Positions 17,505 through 26,917 of a DNA stretch of 64,000 nucleotides are shown one piece after another (position 1 is the stretch's first letter; every line of letters starts with the position of its first letter). The translations under genes were made by a program, and so were the position numbers. The DNA is from Emticicia aquatica. GTDB taxonomy: Bacteria; Bacteroidota; Bacteroidia; Cytophagales; Spirosomataceae. The stretch spans positions 620,001-684,000 of the forward strand of contig NZ_CAKLPY010000002.1 in the NCBI RefSeq assembly GCF_923079645.1, read 5' to 3'. Under the pieces are notes generated by a model, which saw only the letters and a list, made by a program, of their open reading frames with translations, was not told where the DNA came from and did not search any database.

Positions 17505-19874
17505 ATGTTTCTAAAAAAAAAATCTACAATAAAAGCCTACTTGCACAAAGTAAAGGTCTTTGTTTTTTTTAGTTTCATTATTAACTGTTGCTGTCTTTCG
17601 GGTTTCTCCCAATTTAGCCTATCTTTTCCAACCAACAGGGTTGTATTTCAGCGAAACAACGAAAATATTGGTTTCGTAAATATCATCGGAAATTATACAG
17701 AAACTATTGATAAAATTGAGGCAAAACTTACTCCCATTGTAGTTGGACAAGGAACTGAAACCGATTGGACGCCAATACAAGGGAATATAAAAGCGGGCTA
17801 TTTTGCAGGAAAAATACAAGGTCAAGGTGGCTGGTATAAGCTGGAAGTTAGGGCGATAAAAAATACTACTGTTTTGAAAACAATGACAGTTGAGAAAGTT
17901 GGCATCGGTGAAGTATTTATTGCCTTAGGTCAATCAAATGCTCAAGGAATACCTAACTATGGTGCAAAAGGAGCAACCGATGACCGAGTAAATACCATAA
18001 ATTTTCAGAATGTTGATGTTTTAGACCCTTTACCAGAAAATCTCAATTTTGTACATTTAAGTGATAATGTAAATATTGCTCCACAAGGAGATGGGCCTTG
18101 GTGTTATGGCGAATTGGGCGACCTACTTGCCAAAAGATTGAACGTTCCAGTCACTTTTTTTAATGCTGGTTTATTACTTGTTTCTGTTATTAATTGGCGT
18201 GAAAGTGCTGAAGGTTTACCTACTTTCAACTTTGTTTTGGATGTAGGTGGGCAATTTCAGTTACCGAAAGGATTGCCTTACATTAATCTCCGAAATACAC
18301 TCAATTATTATGGCTCATTAATGGGCGTTCGGTCGCTTTTATGGCTTCAAGGCGAAACTGATAATTTACCTAATCGACTTTCTTCGGCTGTTTACTCGGC
18401 AAATCTCCAAAAACTTATTGATATTTCACGCAATGATTTTGACGAAAAACTAACTTGGATGGTTGCCCGAACTTCTTTAACATATTTGGGGCCATCGAAT
18501 CCTGAAATCGTTGGCGGGCAAAATGATGTCATCAATAAAGCTGACAATAATGTTTTTGCTGGCCCTTTTACTGATACTTTACAAGTGCCTAGGCTTGATG
18601 ATGTACACTTCAAAAATATTCCTGGTAATATGGGGATTTCGTTGTTAGCCGAAAGTTGGGATAAATTTCTTGATGATAATTTCTTTCAAAAATCAACGCC
18701 TATTTTGGCAAAACCAATCATCGAACCCGAAATAAGTTGTGATTCAAATCAGCAAATCTCACTAAAGATTCCTGCTATTTATAAAGATTTTGTATGGTCG
18801 AATGGGTCAAAAAACAATCAAATTTCTGTGGATAAAGGGCAATTTTCGGTCGCTCTAAAAGACTTTAAAGGCAACTATTTATTAGTACCAAGCATCAATA
18901 CAGAGTATATTTATACTAAGCAAAAACCAATAATTACGAGCAATCGTAATTTGTCTTTTTGTGCTGATGATCCAAGTTATAAGGTAGAATTAACCGCATT
19001 TGGAGAAGAATTTCAGTCGTTTAAGTGGCTTTCAGGGCAACAGACTCAAAAAATTAATGTTAGCCAATCAGGTGAATTTAGCGTGAAAGGAATAAATGAA
19101 TTCGGGTGCATTTCGGCCGAATCCGAAAAAGTAGTTGTGCAAGCAAATCCGATTCCTTTTCAACCAAAAATTGTGGTTTTTCCAGCAAATAATGTTTGTG
19201 AAGGACAATCGATTACGCTTTCCACTGATGCCGTCAATAAAATAATTTGGAGTAATAGAGATACCACAAAGTCAATCTCAATCAATAATGTTGGTCATTA
19301 CGAATTTTCGGCTAAATCAATCAATGAATTTGGCTGCGTTTCACCTAATTCAAGTATTCAACAATTAAGCATAAATGCCTTACCGAATCAACCAAGTATT
19401 CAACAAATTGGTATTTTTTCTTTACAAGCCGTCAATGGTAGTTTTATGACAAATGATGAATTTGAATGGAAAAAAGATGACATTTTATTCTCCAAAACAA
19501 GCACTCCAACAATAAAAGTTTCGCAAATAGGCACTTACGAAGTTTCAACATTAAGGCAATACAAAATTGCTAATAATCAGCTTCTTACTTGCACTTCAAA
19601 ACCATCAGAAAAAATAGTTTTACAAACATCAAGTAATAGATTGACCCTTTATCCAAATCCAACAACAGAGCTTATTTATTTAGAAACAAAAGAAATTATC
19701 AAGAATCTTGAAGTAAAGTTTTATACATCTGCGGGAAAACAAGTATATAAATTCCGTTTGGATGATACCTCAGAGCGGCGAATAATTGACGTAAGGATTT
19801 TAGAGAAAGGTCATTATATTGTAAAAATCAAAGGAGTTGACTTTGAAGAATCGGCACGCCTAATAATTGAGTAA
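17505..19874 (+). CDS. Secreted SGNH/sialate-O-acetylesterase-like protein with T9SS sorting domain
   Basis: The 789-aa protein has an N-terminal signal (about 1-36). It then has a carbohydrate-esterase (SASA/SGNH) domain at about 130-400: the nucleophile in LGQSNAQG (Ser144), LQGETDN with the block-III motif near 283, and the Asp-His pair in DDVHF near 365. Residues about 410-700 contain three or four Ig/PKD-like beta repeats with the recurring phrase INEFGC. The end is a type-A T9SS sorting domain (LYPNPTTELIYLE to SARLIIE). It should be exported and surface-attached, removing acetyl esters from glycans; the substrate is inferred only. It has its own promoter and a 64-bp gap before uvrA. 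Confidence 0.82.
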   Translation: MFLKKKSTIKAYLHKVKVFVFFSFIINCCCLSGFSQFSLSFPTNRVVFQRNNENIGFVNIIGNYTETIDKIEAKLTPIVVGQGTETDWTPIQGNIKAGYFAGKIQGQGGWYKLEVRAIKNTTVLKTMTVEKVGIGEVFIALGQSNAQGIPNYGAKGATDDRVNTINFQNVDVLDPLPENLNFVHLSDNVNIAPQGDGPWCYGELGDLLAKRLNVPVTFFNAGLLLVSVINWRESAEGLPTFNFVLDVGGQFQLPKGLPYINLRNTLNYYGSLMGVRSLLWLQGETDNLPNRLSSAVYSANLQKLIDISRNDFDEKLTWMVARTSLTYLGPSNPEIVGGQNDVINKADNNVFAGPFTDTLQVPRLDDVHFKNIPGNMGISLLAESWDKFLDDNFFQKSTPILAKPIIEPEISCDSNQQISLKIPAIYKDFVWSNGSKNNQISVDKGQFSVALKDFKGNYLLVPSINTEYIYTKQKPIITSNRNLSFCADDPSYKVELTAFGEEFQSFKWLSGQQTQKINVSQSGEFSVKGINEFGCISAESEKVVVQANPIPFQPKIVVFPANNVCEGQSITLSTDAVNKIIWSNRDTTKSISINNVGHYEFSAKSINEFGCVSPNSSIQQLSINALPNQPSIQQIGIFSLQAVNGSFMTNDEFEWKKDDILFSKTSTPTIKVSQIGTYEVSTLRQYKIANNQLLTCTSKPSEKIVLQTSSNRLTLYPNPTTELIYLETKEIIKNLEVKFYTSAGKQVYKFRLDDTSERRIIDVRILEKGHYIVKIKGVDFEESARLIIE

Positions 19875-19938
19875 AAATAACGAAACTATATACCAGAAAA
19901 ATTGGTTAAATTAGTTCGAGCTTATTCCAAAAAATTGA

Positions 19939-22827
19939 ATGAATAATACCCAAAATCCATCAAGCGATACTTCGCACATCAAATATTCTAATGTCGAAGA
20001 CCTTGACCCCAAGCAATTTATTATCATTAAAGGTGCAAAAGTAAACAATCTTAAAAATATTGATGTTGCGATTCCACGCAATAAATTGGTGGTAGTGACG
20101 GGGCTTTCTGGTAGCGGAAAATCATCTTTGGCTTTTGATACGCTTTTTGCTGAAGGACAGCGAATGTACGTTGAAAGCCTGAGTTCGTATGCTCGTCAGT
20201 TTTTGGGACGAATGGAAAAACCAGACGTTGATTATATTAAAGGTGTTTCGCCAGCAATTGCCATTGAGCAAAAAGTTGCTACAAAAAACCCTCGCTCAAC
20301 CGTTGGTACAACTACCGAAATTTATGATTATTTTAAATTACTTTTCGCTCGAGCGGGAATAACGTATTCGCCAATTTCTGAAAAAGAAGTTAGAAAAGAC
20401 ACTGTTACTGATGTCGTAAATTTTATTTTATCGCACGACGAAGGAACACGAGTGATGATTTTAACCCCTTTAAAGACAAAAGAAGACCGAAAAATTGAAA
20501 AAGAATTAGAGCTTTTACTGCAAAAAGGATATACTCGTATTGTAATTAATGGTGAAGTAAAGCAGATAGAAGACATTCAAGAGCAAAAAAGTAATATTTC
20601 TGATTTAGAAAAATCGGAGCATCCATTAGAAATTTTAATTGACCGAAACGTTGTTAAACACAACGATGAAGATACCCAATTTCGTTTTTCTGATTCGGTT
20701 CAAACTGCTTTTTTTGAAGGTGAAGGCGAGTGTTTTATTGATATTCTTTCAACCAATGAAGCGGGTGAACGAGAAATTAGTCGAAAAATATTCTCAGACA
20801 AATTTGAATTAGACGGCATTGCTTTTGAAGAACCAAGTGTCAATTTATTCACTTTCAATAATCCTTATGGAGCTTGTAAACGCTGCGAAGGATACGGAAA
20901 AGTACTCGGAATCGACCCAGAATTAGTTATTCCAGACAAAAATTTATCCGTTTTTGAAGGAGCAATTGCTCCGTGGCGAACCGAACGAATGGGCGAATGG
21001 CTCACGCCATTATTACGCAATGGTATCCATTTCGATTTCCCGATTCATCGAGCATATAAGGACCTTACACTCGAACAACAACAATTACTATGGACTGGCA
21101 ATAAATATTTTCAAGGATTAGACGCTTTCTTTGCTGACATCGAAAGTCAAGTACACAAAGTTCAGTATCGAGTAATGCTTTCTCGTTACCGTGGGCGAAC
21201 TGATTGTCCTGATTGTCGAGGCTCTCGTCTGCGTAAAGACGCCAGTTATGTTAAAATCGGTGGAGCGTCAATAACTGACTTAGTTTTGATGCCAATTTCG
21301 GGTGTTTCAGCATTCTTTAAAAACTTACAACTACCTGATTATCAACAGGCTGTATCAAAAAGAATTTTGATTGAAATCAATAGCCGACTTGAATTTATGG
21401 AACGAGTCGGGTTAGGCTATCTTACGCTCAATCGCCTCACTTCGAGTCTTTCAGGCGGAGAATTTCAACGCATTAAATTGGCAACATCACTTGGAAGTTC
21501 ATTGGTTGGTTCGATGTATATTCTTGATGAGCCAAGTATTGGTCTTCATCCAAGAGATACACAACGATTAGTCAGTGTTTTGGAATCTTTACGAGACATG
21601 GGCAATACGGTGGTTGTGGTTGAGCATGAGGAAGAAGTGATGCGTGCGGCTGACCAAATCATTGACATTGGCCCCGATGCGGGAACGCTCGGCGGAGAAT
21701 TGGTATTCCAAGGAAACTGGGAAGATATTCATCAAATAACATTTACAAATACAGTTTCGCATACAATCAATTTTCTTACAGGAAAAGACCAAATTTCAGT
21801 ACCTAGCCCGCGGCGAAAACCAACTGATTTTATTGAGTTAACTGGAGCTAGAGAAAACAATCTCAAAGAGCTGAATGTAAAATTTCCATTAGGCGTACTT
21901 ACAGTTGTTACGGGTGTGAGTGGTTCAGGAAAATCAACATTGGTTCGTAAAATATTGTTTCCTGCCATTGCTCGATTAAAGGGAGAATACAGCGAAGAAG
22001 CAGGAAAGTATTCTGGTCTAATCGGTTCTCTCGACCGCATTACGCAAGTAGAAATGATTGACCAAAACCCAATCGGCAAATCATCTCGCTCTAATCCTGT
22101 AACATACATTAAAGCGTATGATTATATTCGCCAAATGATGGCCGAACTTCCACTATCAAAAGCACGAGATTACAAGCCTGCTTTCTTCTCATTCAACGTT
22201 GATGGTGGCCGTTGTGAGGCTTGCCAAGGTGAAGGTGAACAAACAATTGAGATGCAATTTATGGCTGATGTTCGTCTAAAATGTGAAAGTTGTGGCGGAA
22301 AAAGGTTCAAACATGAAATTTTGGAAGTAAAATACAACGAAAAAGATATTTCCGATATTCTCGCCATGACCGTTGATGAAGCTATTGAATTTTTCATCAA
22401 TAATGAGCCGAAACTGGCCGATAAACTTCGCCCTTTACAAGACGTTGGACTTGGTTATATTCGTTTAGGACAATCATCAAGTACACTGTCGGGAGGCGAA
22501 GCTCAACGCGTAAAATTGGCTTTTTTTCTGAGTAAAGGCAATGCTGATAAAGGTAAAACGCTTTTTGTTTTTGATGAGCCAACAACAGGCTTACATTTCC
22601 ATGATATTAAAAAACTCTTGAAAGCAATCAATGCATTGGTTGACCAAGGTGACACCGTAATTATTATCGAACATAACATGGAAATCATCAAATCGGCTGA
22701 TTGGATAATTGATTTAGGCCCTGATGGTGGAGAAAAAGGAGGTTATTTATCTTTTGAAGGAACTCCCGAAGAAATGATAAAAATAGAAGGAAATTATACC
22801 GCTGATTTTTTGAAAGAAAAACTTTAG
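19939..22827 (+). CDS. uvrA: Excinuclease ABC subunit A
   Basis: This is a full-length 962-aa UvrA, the damage-sensing ATPase of nucleotide excision repair. The first Walker A is GLSGSGKSS (55-63), and a second, GVSGSGKST, lies in the C-terminal half. ABC signatures [10 protein letters not shown] and [10 protein letters not shown] precede the Walker B segments [12 protein letters not shown] and [12 protein letters not shown]. Zinc-binding cysteine pairs are seen at CKRCEGYG / CPDCRGS and at CEACQGEG / CESCGG. UvrA dimers load UvrB onto damaged DNA. The start at 19939 gives an extra 20-residue leader relative to many family members; an internal start is possible but no better Met is close to the conserved region. 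Confidence 0.96.
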   Translation: MNNTQNPSSDTSHIKYSNVEDLDPKQFIIIKGAKVNNLKNIDVAIPRNKLVVVTGLSGSGKSSLAFDTLFAEGQRMYVESLSSYARQFLGRMEKPDVDYIKGVSPAIAIEQKVATKNPRSTVGTTTEIYDYFKLLFARAGITYSPISEKEVRKDTVTDVVNFILSHDEGTRVMILTPLKTKEDRKIEKELELLLQKGYTRIVINGEVKQIEDIQEQKSNISDLEKSEHPLEILIDRNVVKHNDEDTQFRFSDSVQTAFFEGEGECFIDILSTNEAGEREISRKIFSDKFELDGIAFEEPSVNLFTFNNPYGACKRCEGYGKVLGIDPELVIPDKNLSVFEGAIAPWRTERMGEWLTPLLRNGIHFDFPIHRAYKDLTLEQQQLLWTGNKYFQGLDAFFADIESQVHKVQYRVMLSRYRGRTDCPDCRGSRLRKDASYVKIGGASITDLVLMPISGVSAFFKNLQLPDYQQAVSKRILIEINSRLEFMERVGLGYLTLNRLTSSLSGGEFQRIKLATSLGSSLVGSMYILDEPSIGLHPRDTQRLVSVLESLRDMGNTVVVVEHEEEVMRAADQIIDIGPDAGTLGGELVFQGNWEDIHQITFTNTVSHTINFLTGKDQISVPSPRRKPTDFIELTGARENNLKELNVKFPLGVLTVVTGVSGSGKSTLVRKILFPAIARLKGEYSEEAGKYSGLIGSLDRITQVEMIDQNPIGKSSRSNPVTYIKAYDYIRQMMAELPLSKARDYKPAFFSFNVDGGRCEACQGEGEQTIEMQFMADVRLKCESCGGKRFKHEILEVKYNEKDISDILAMTVDEAIEFFINNEPKLADKLRPLQDVGLGYIRLGQSSSTLSGGEAQRVKLAFFLSKGNADKGKTLFVFDEPTTGLHFHDIKKLLKAINALVDQGDTVIIIEHNMEIIKSADWIIDLGPDGGEKGGYLSFEGTPEEMIKIEGNYTADFLKEKL

Positions 22828-22853
22828 GTAGATTCAATTTTAAGTTTTCAGCC

Positions 22854-23480
22854 ATGAAACACTTTTGGGTCATATTCAAATTACTGTTACTTATCGTTTT
22901 TGCTCTTCGTTTATTGAAATCTAATCGAAAAATAGCAAAATTTGAGCATGACCCTCAACGTGGGCTTTTCAATTTATTTCAAGAAAATGTCTTTTCTGAG
23001 AAAATACATTTTACGTTTGAAAATGATACTTCTGAATTACAATTAAAGGAAATTTTCAGAAAAAACATTCGTCCAAAAGAAGAAATTTGGAAGCAAAACA
23101 ACTTTCCTTATGACGATTTTTTTGCTACTTTGAGCTTAGAAGAAAGAATGATTTATGTTTCTTATCTATCAAATAAAAGTTTTCAGAAAGGCAGCATTTT
23201 TAATTTTCTATGGTACAAAAGCGAATGGATTATCGCTTTCGGACAAATTCTAAAAACGATTCAAATAAAAACCTTTTATACTCATTATCAACAAGTTATC
23301 CTCGAAACAACTGGTTTTGATTTAGATACAATTTCTTCCGCAAGTGTTGATTCTTTTCAACTTGACCTCCACCCTGATGGAAGTCAAGTCTTTGAATCAG
23401 TCACACAATTTGATAAACATTTTGATAGAAATATTTTCCTGCAAAAAATCATAGACTTTTCTTTAAAAAATACGCCATAA
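22854..23480 (+). CDS. Hypothetical protein, possibly DMP19/DUF4375-like
   Basis: This 208-aa protein opens with a hydrophobic N-terminal segment (about 4-20), either a signal anchor or an uncleaved signal. The rest is soluble, with aromatic-rich helices. The central part FFATLSLEERMIYVSYLSNK and the following IFNFLWYKSEWIIAF resemble the DMP19/DUF4375 helical domain, but I hold this match loosely. No catalytic motif is evident. It begins 26 bp after uvrA on the same strand and may be cotranscribed, although a repair role does not follow from that. Its stop directly abuts the stop of the convergent gene at 23481. Confidence 0.6.
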   Translation: MKHFWVIFKLLLLIVFALRLLKSNRKIAKFEHDPQRGLFNLFQENVFSEKIHFTFENDTSELQLKEIFRKNIRPKEEIWKQNNFPYDDFFATLSLEERMIYVSYLSNKSFQKGSIFNFLWYKSEWIIAFGQILKTIQIKTFYTHYQQVILETTGFDLDTISSASVDSFQLDLHPDGSQVFESVTQFDKHFDRNIFLQKIIDFSLKNTP

Positions 23481-23852
23481 TCACATTATCCATTTTTTGG
23501 CAACCCCAATCCATTCATTTCTTTCTACCCATTCGGCCAAATTTGTAAGTCTTTCTTTGGTTATACATTGATTATTAACCGAAAACTCACTTATTCCTTC
23601 TTCATCAATTCGAGACATTGAATAGTCGCTTTGTTTTGCCAACCAGGTTACAAACTTTTTTTTTGTATCAAAAGCTAATATTTCCCGAAATGTTGACCCA
23701 TCATATACTTCACAATAATAGTAAACATTGTCCTCAAAAATTAATCCAGTTCCACAATATTCTTTGTGCTCGTAGGTAAGACATTTTCCATTTTGTAAAT
23801 AGACAGCTACGTTTTCTGCCAATGAATCACCATAGTTTTTTTTGTTGCTCAT
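23481..23852 (-). CDS. Hypothetical protein (123 aa)
   Basis: This is a small acidic, probably cytoplasmic protein without signal peptide or membrane segment. Notable features are YYYCEVYDGSTFREILAFD and two tryptophan-rich pieces near the C-terminus (NLAEWVERNEWIGVAKKW). The alternating hydrophobic pattern in the first half suggests a beta sheet. I do not recognise a family. It is convergent with the preceding gene with no gap between stop codons. It sits next to a 212-bp intergenic region that holds the promoter of the downstream TonB-plug gene. Confidence 0.55.
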   Translation of the reverse strand: MSNKKNYGDSLAENVAVYLQNGKCLTYEHKEYCGTGLIFEDNVYYYCEVYDGSTFREILAFDTKKKFVTWLAKQSDYSMSRIDEEGISEFSVNNQCITKERLTNLAEWVERNEWIGVAKKWIM

Positions 23853-24019
23853 TTTATTTATTTAATCTTTTTGGAAGTTGATTGCTAAAACAAAATTATG
23901 ACTTTTCTTAATATTTTTGCCCATTCAACTAATGTCTATTTTCCAGTTATCAAGTAAATTCATGCTTTAATTCAACAAAGAATTTGACTGAAATGTATTC
24001 GATCAACTAATAATTTCGT

Positions 24020-24027
24020 TAGTTTTG
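24020..24027 (+). promoter_or_regulatory. -7 element upstream of the TonB-plug protein gene
   Basis: TAGTTTTG matches TAnnTTTG exactly, 37 nt before the ATG at 24065. No TTG lies at the proper -33 spacing (nearest spacer 33 nt), so this is a half-supported call. Confidence 0.35.
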
Positions 24028-24064
24028 AAAAGTAAATCTAAAACAACTATCACTACTTCTAAAC

Positions 24065-26821
24065 ATGACGCTATTTTATCGCCAAAACATTTACAAAACA
24101 ATCCTTTTTTTCTTTATAATCACACAAATTTCAGCTCAAACTTTTTCGGTATCGGGTGTCGTTCGCGATGCCAAAACAGCCGATGTTGTGCCGTTTGCCA
24201 ATGTTTTCATTGCCAACACAACCAAAGGCACAACCACCAACGAAAAAGGTGAGTATTCTCTTACAAAAATTCCTTTCGGAACAGTCATTGTTTCAGTTTC
24301 AATGCTTGGTTACGCTCCTGCACGCCAAACATTGCGAGTTGAAACTTCTATGAACAAAGAAATTGATTTTACTTTGAGTCCAAACGAGCAAGAACTCAGC
24401 GAAGTTAAAGTTTCAAGCAGCCGTGATAAAACTTGGGAAAAGCAATTTCAGCGGTTTTCAAAAGCAATTTTAGGCGATACTCCTTTAGCCAAAGCTTGCA
24501 CTTTTAAAAATAGCTATCTTATTGATTTTCAAGAAGTTAAAGGAGGATTAAGAGCAATTGCCTCTCGTCCAATCGAACTAGAAAACTTGGCTTTAGGCTA
24601 TCGAGTTTTTTTTACATTAACAAGTTTTTTATTATCAAACGATGAAATTCAATACCAAGGCTACGCCCGTTTTGAGGAGTTGAAACCTGTCGGCGAAAAA
24701 GAAGAAAAAAAATGGTCTTTGAACCGAAGAATGGCATTTGAAGGCTCTGACAGACATTTGTTTTGGTCGTTGGCTCAACATAAATTAAAGTCAGAAGGTT
24801 ATGAGGCTTTTATTGATGCCGCTGGCTTCAATCCTGCCAATAGAACGGCCAATTTTTATGGTCAACTTGGGAAAAGTATTTTAGCATTCCCCATTGATTC
24901 ACTCATAAAACAAGGTCGAATTACTAATGAATTTCGGATAAAATTTCCAAAACGTATCGAATTGCACTTTTCTAGTCCTTATTTTAATGGCCAATTTTAT
25001 CGTGATGATAATCGCTTAATTTCATGGATTGAAAATGTCAAAGACTTAGATTTTAACGATAAGGGCATTATTCAAAATCCAAAAGATTTGATAACCGCAG
25101 GTTTTATAAGTAGCAAACGCTTGGCCGAAATGCTCCCACTCGATTATTTACCCAATGAAACGATTCAACGAGAGCTTCCAAAGACAAAAACAACTGTTGA
25201 ACTTGATTCAACGACACAAAATAATATTTGGCGTTTACAAGAACAAATACAATTGACTAGCAACAAATCGTATTATCATCCAGGTGAAAATCTGTGGTTT
25301 TCAGGAAAAATGCTTTATGCGGATGCCAGTATGAAAGATTCGATTAGTAAATTGGTTTATGTTGAATGGATAAATCCACAAAATGAACTGATTTCTCGTC
25401 AGAAATACCACATAGATTCGCTCAGTTTTCATGGAATGTTTACTATTCCTGCCAAAATCGCTTTAGGCAGTTATCGCTTACGAGCCTACTCAAAATGGAT
25501 GCGAAATTTTGGAGATTCATGTCTTTTTGAACAAATTGTTCCTGTAATTTCTCCCAAACAGTTTATTGTTGAACAGCATTTGGCAGCCGCTAAATCGAGT
25601 TCGGCAAAACTTATTACAGACAAAAACACATACCATCCTCGTGAAAAAATCAGTTTTCAGGTTGAGGGCATTAAAAGTAAAAATTTGACTGTTTCTGTAA
25701 CCGATACAATCGCTATTCGTCGAATAAAATCTTTAGAATCCAAAGCAAAACCTTTCTTATCGGCATCAAGTTTCAAGGTTTTACCCGACTTTAAATTTTT
25801 AGCAGAAACAGGATTAACGCTTTCTGGAAAAGTTTTGGATAAAAAAGATAATCCTGTTTTAGCCAATTTAATTTTATTTTTTGGGAAAACAAATTCAACT
25901 GTTACCGCCGTAACTGATTCCGAAGGGCGGTTTTCGGTTTCGGGAATTCAATTAACCGATACCACCGAAATAAGCTATCAAGCAACGGATTTAAAAGGTC
26001 GTTTGCTCGAAAAGGTTTTATTTGATACCGAAGATTTTCCATCAATCAAACCCATTACAATCAAAACTACTTATGAGATAAAAACGTTAAATTCAGCAAT
26101 TCTAGTTGAAAAAGACATTGATTTACCCAAAGATGCGATTCATTTAGATGAAGTTAGCGTAAAAACCAAACGTACCGAACAACAAATTATAAGCAAACCC
26201 ATTTACGGAAATCCTGATTTTACGGTCTATGCTAAAGATATTGGAGCAGCCAATGTTGGTATGAATCCAGTTCTTGCCTTACAAGGTCGAGTACCAGGTT
26301 TACAAGTAACTTTGGCAGTTGATGGCATTATCAAAGTCAGAATGCGAGGTGGCCAAAACTCTATCGAAGGCGATGCTGCACCGTTATTTTTGATTGATGG
26401 TTTTCCTGTTGAAGATGTAAATTCTTTGATGAATATCAGTTCGGATAATATTGATAGAATCGAAGTTTTGAAAACAGCTCGTGCCATGTTTGGTTCAAGA
26501 GGAGCAAATGGCGTTATTGCGATTTACACGAAATCTTCTGTTTCTAAACCATCAGAAAGAAATAATACAGGTTTGAAATCAAATGCTAGACAATTGACAA
26601 TGATTGGTTTTCAAGAAACAAAACCGTTTTTTAGCCCCAATTATGCAACCGCACAAGCCAAAGATTCAGGAAAACCTGATTTCAGAACAACTATTTTTTG
26701 GCAACCAAAGCTTCAGTCAAATTCATTCTCTTTCTACGCTGCCGACAATGCGACTGTTTATAGAATATTGTTGACCGACGGATATTTCAGTTCGGAGGCA
26801 TTCGTAGAAATAAAAAATTAA
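24065..26821 (+). CDS. Surface protein with carboxypeptidase-like, macroglobulin-like and TonB-plug domains, no barrel
   Basis: The 918-aa protein has a signal peptide ending about ISAQT (residue 27), then a carboxypeptidase-regulatory-like domain (about 30-105; VSGVVRDAKTADVVPFANVF). A central stretch (about 380-520; SNKSYYHPGENLWFSGKML) resembles an alpha-2-macroglobulin MG2 domain, and a second regulatory-like domain (about 580-660) includes GKVLDKKDNPVLANL. A TonB plug-type domain follows at about 720-820: NPVLALQGRVPGLQV, PLFLIDGFPVEDV, IEVLKTARAMFGSRGANGV. The protein ends about 100 residues later, far too short for the 22-strand barrel of SusC-type receptors. It is probably periplasmic or outer-membrane-linked, with an unknown partner; transport by itself is unlikely. 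It is monocistronic. Confidence 0.75.
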   Translation: MTLFYRQNIYKTILFFFIITQISAQTFSVSGVVRDAKTADVVPFANVFIANTTKGTTTNEKGEYSLTKIPFGTVIVSVSMLGYAPARQTLRVETSMNKEIDFTLSPNEQELSEVKVSSSRDKTWEKQFQRFSKAILGDTPLAKACTFKNSYLIDFQEVKGGLRAIASRPIELENLALGYRVFFTLTSFLLSNDEIQYQGYARFEELKPVGEKEEKKWSLNRRMAFEGSDRHLFWSLAQHKLKSEGYEAFIDAAGFNPANRTANFYGQLGKSILAFPIDSLIKQGRITNEFRIKFPKRIELHFSSPYFNGQFYRDDNRLISWIENVKDLDFNDKGIIQNPKDLITAGFISSKRLAEMLPLDYLPNETIQRELPKTKTTVELDSTTQNNIWRLQEQIQLTSNKSYYHPGENLWFSGKMLYADASMKDSISKLVYVEWINPQNELISRQKYHIDSLSFHGMFTIPAKIALGSYRLRAYSKWMRNFGDSCLFEQIVPVISPKQFIVEQHLAAAKSSSAKLITDKNTYHPREKISFQVEGIKSKNLTVSVTDTIAIRRIKSLESKAKPFLSASSFKVLPDFKFLAETGLTLSGKVLDKKDNPVLANLILFFGKTNSTVTAVTDSEGRFSVSGIQLTDTTEISYQATDLKGRLLEKVLFDTEDFPSIKPITIKTTYEIKTLNSAILVEKDIDLPKDAIHLDEVSVKTKRTEQQIISKPIYGNPDFTVYAKDIGAANVGMNPVLALQGRVPGLQVTLAVDGIIKVRMRGGQNSIEGDAAPLFLIDGFPVEDVNSLMNISSDNIDRIEVLKTARAMFGSRGANGVIAIYTKSSVSKPSERNNTGLKSNARQLTMIGFQETKPFFSPNYATAQAKDSGKPDFRTTIFWQPKLQSNSFSFYAADNATVYRILLTDGYFSSEAFVEIKN

Positions 26822-26849
26822 CTTTAATTCGTTTTTTACCTATAAAACC

Positions 26850-26880
26850 AACAAAACCACCCTTAAGAGGTGGTTTTGTT
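26850..26880. terminator. Bidirectional terminator between convergent genes
   Basis: AACAAAACCACC and GGTGGTTTTGTT form a perfect 12-bp stem with loop CTTAAGA. It lies between the TonB-plug gene and nrdA, which converge; each strand offers a short U-rich tail. Confidence 0.75.
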
Positions 26881-26917
26881 ATAATTTTATATTAAGAAAG
26901 AGTTAAGTCGGAATCCC

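Noticed and set aside
21732..22109. Long antisense open frame within uvrA (125 aa), and similar ones at 20328-20576 and 22170-22400
   Set aside because: They lie opposite the conserved UvrA coding sequence, show no family motif and arise from codon bias in the sense gene.
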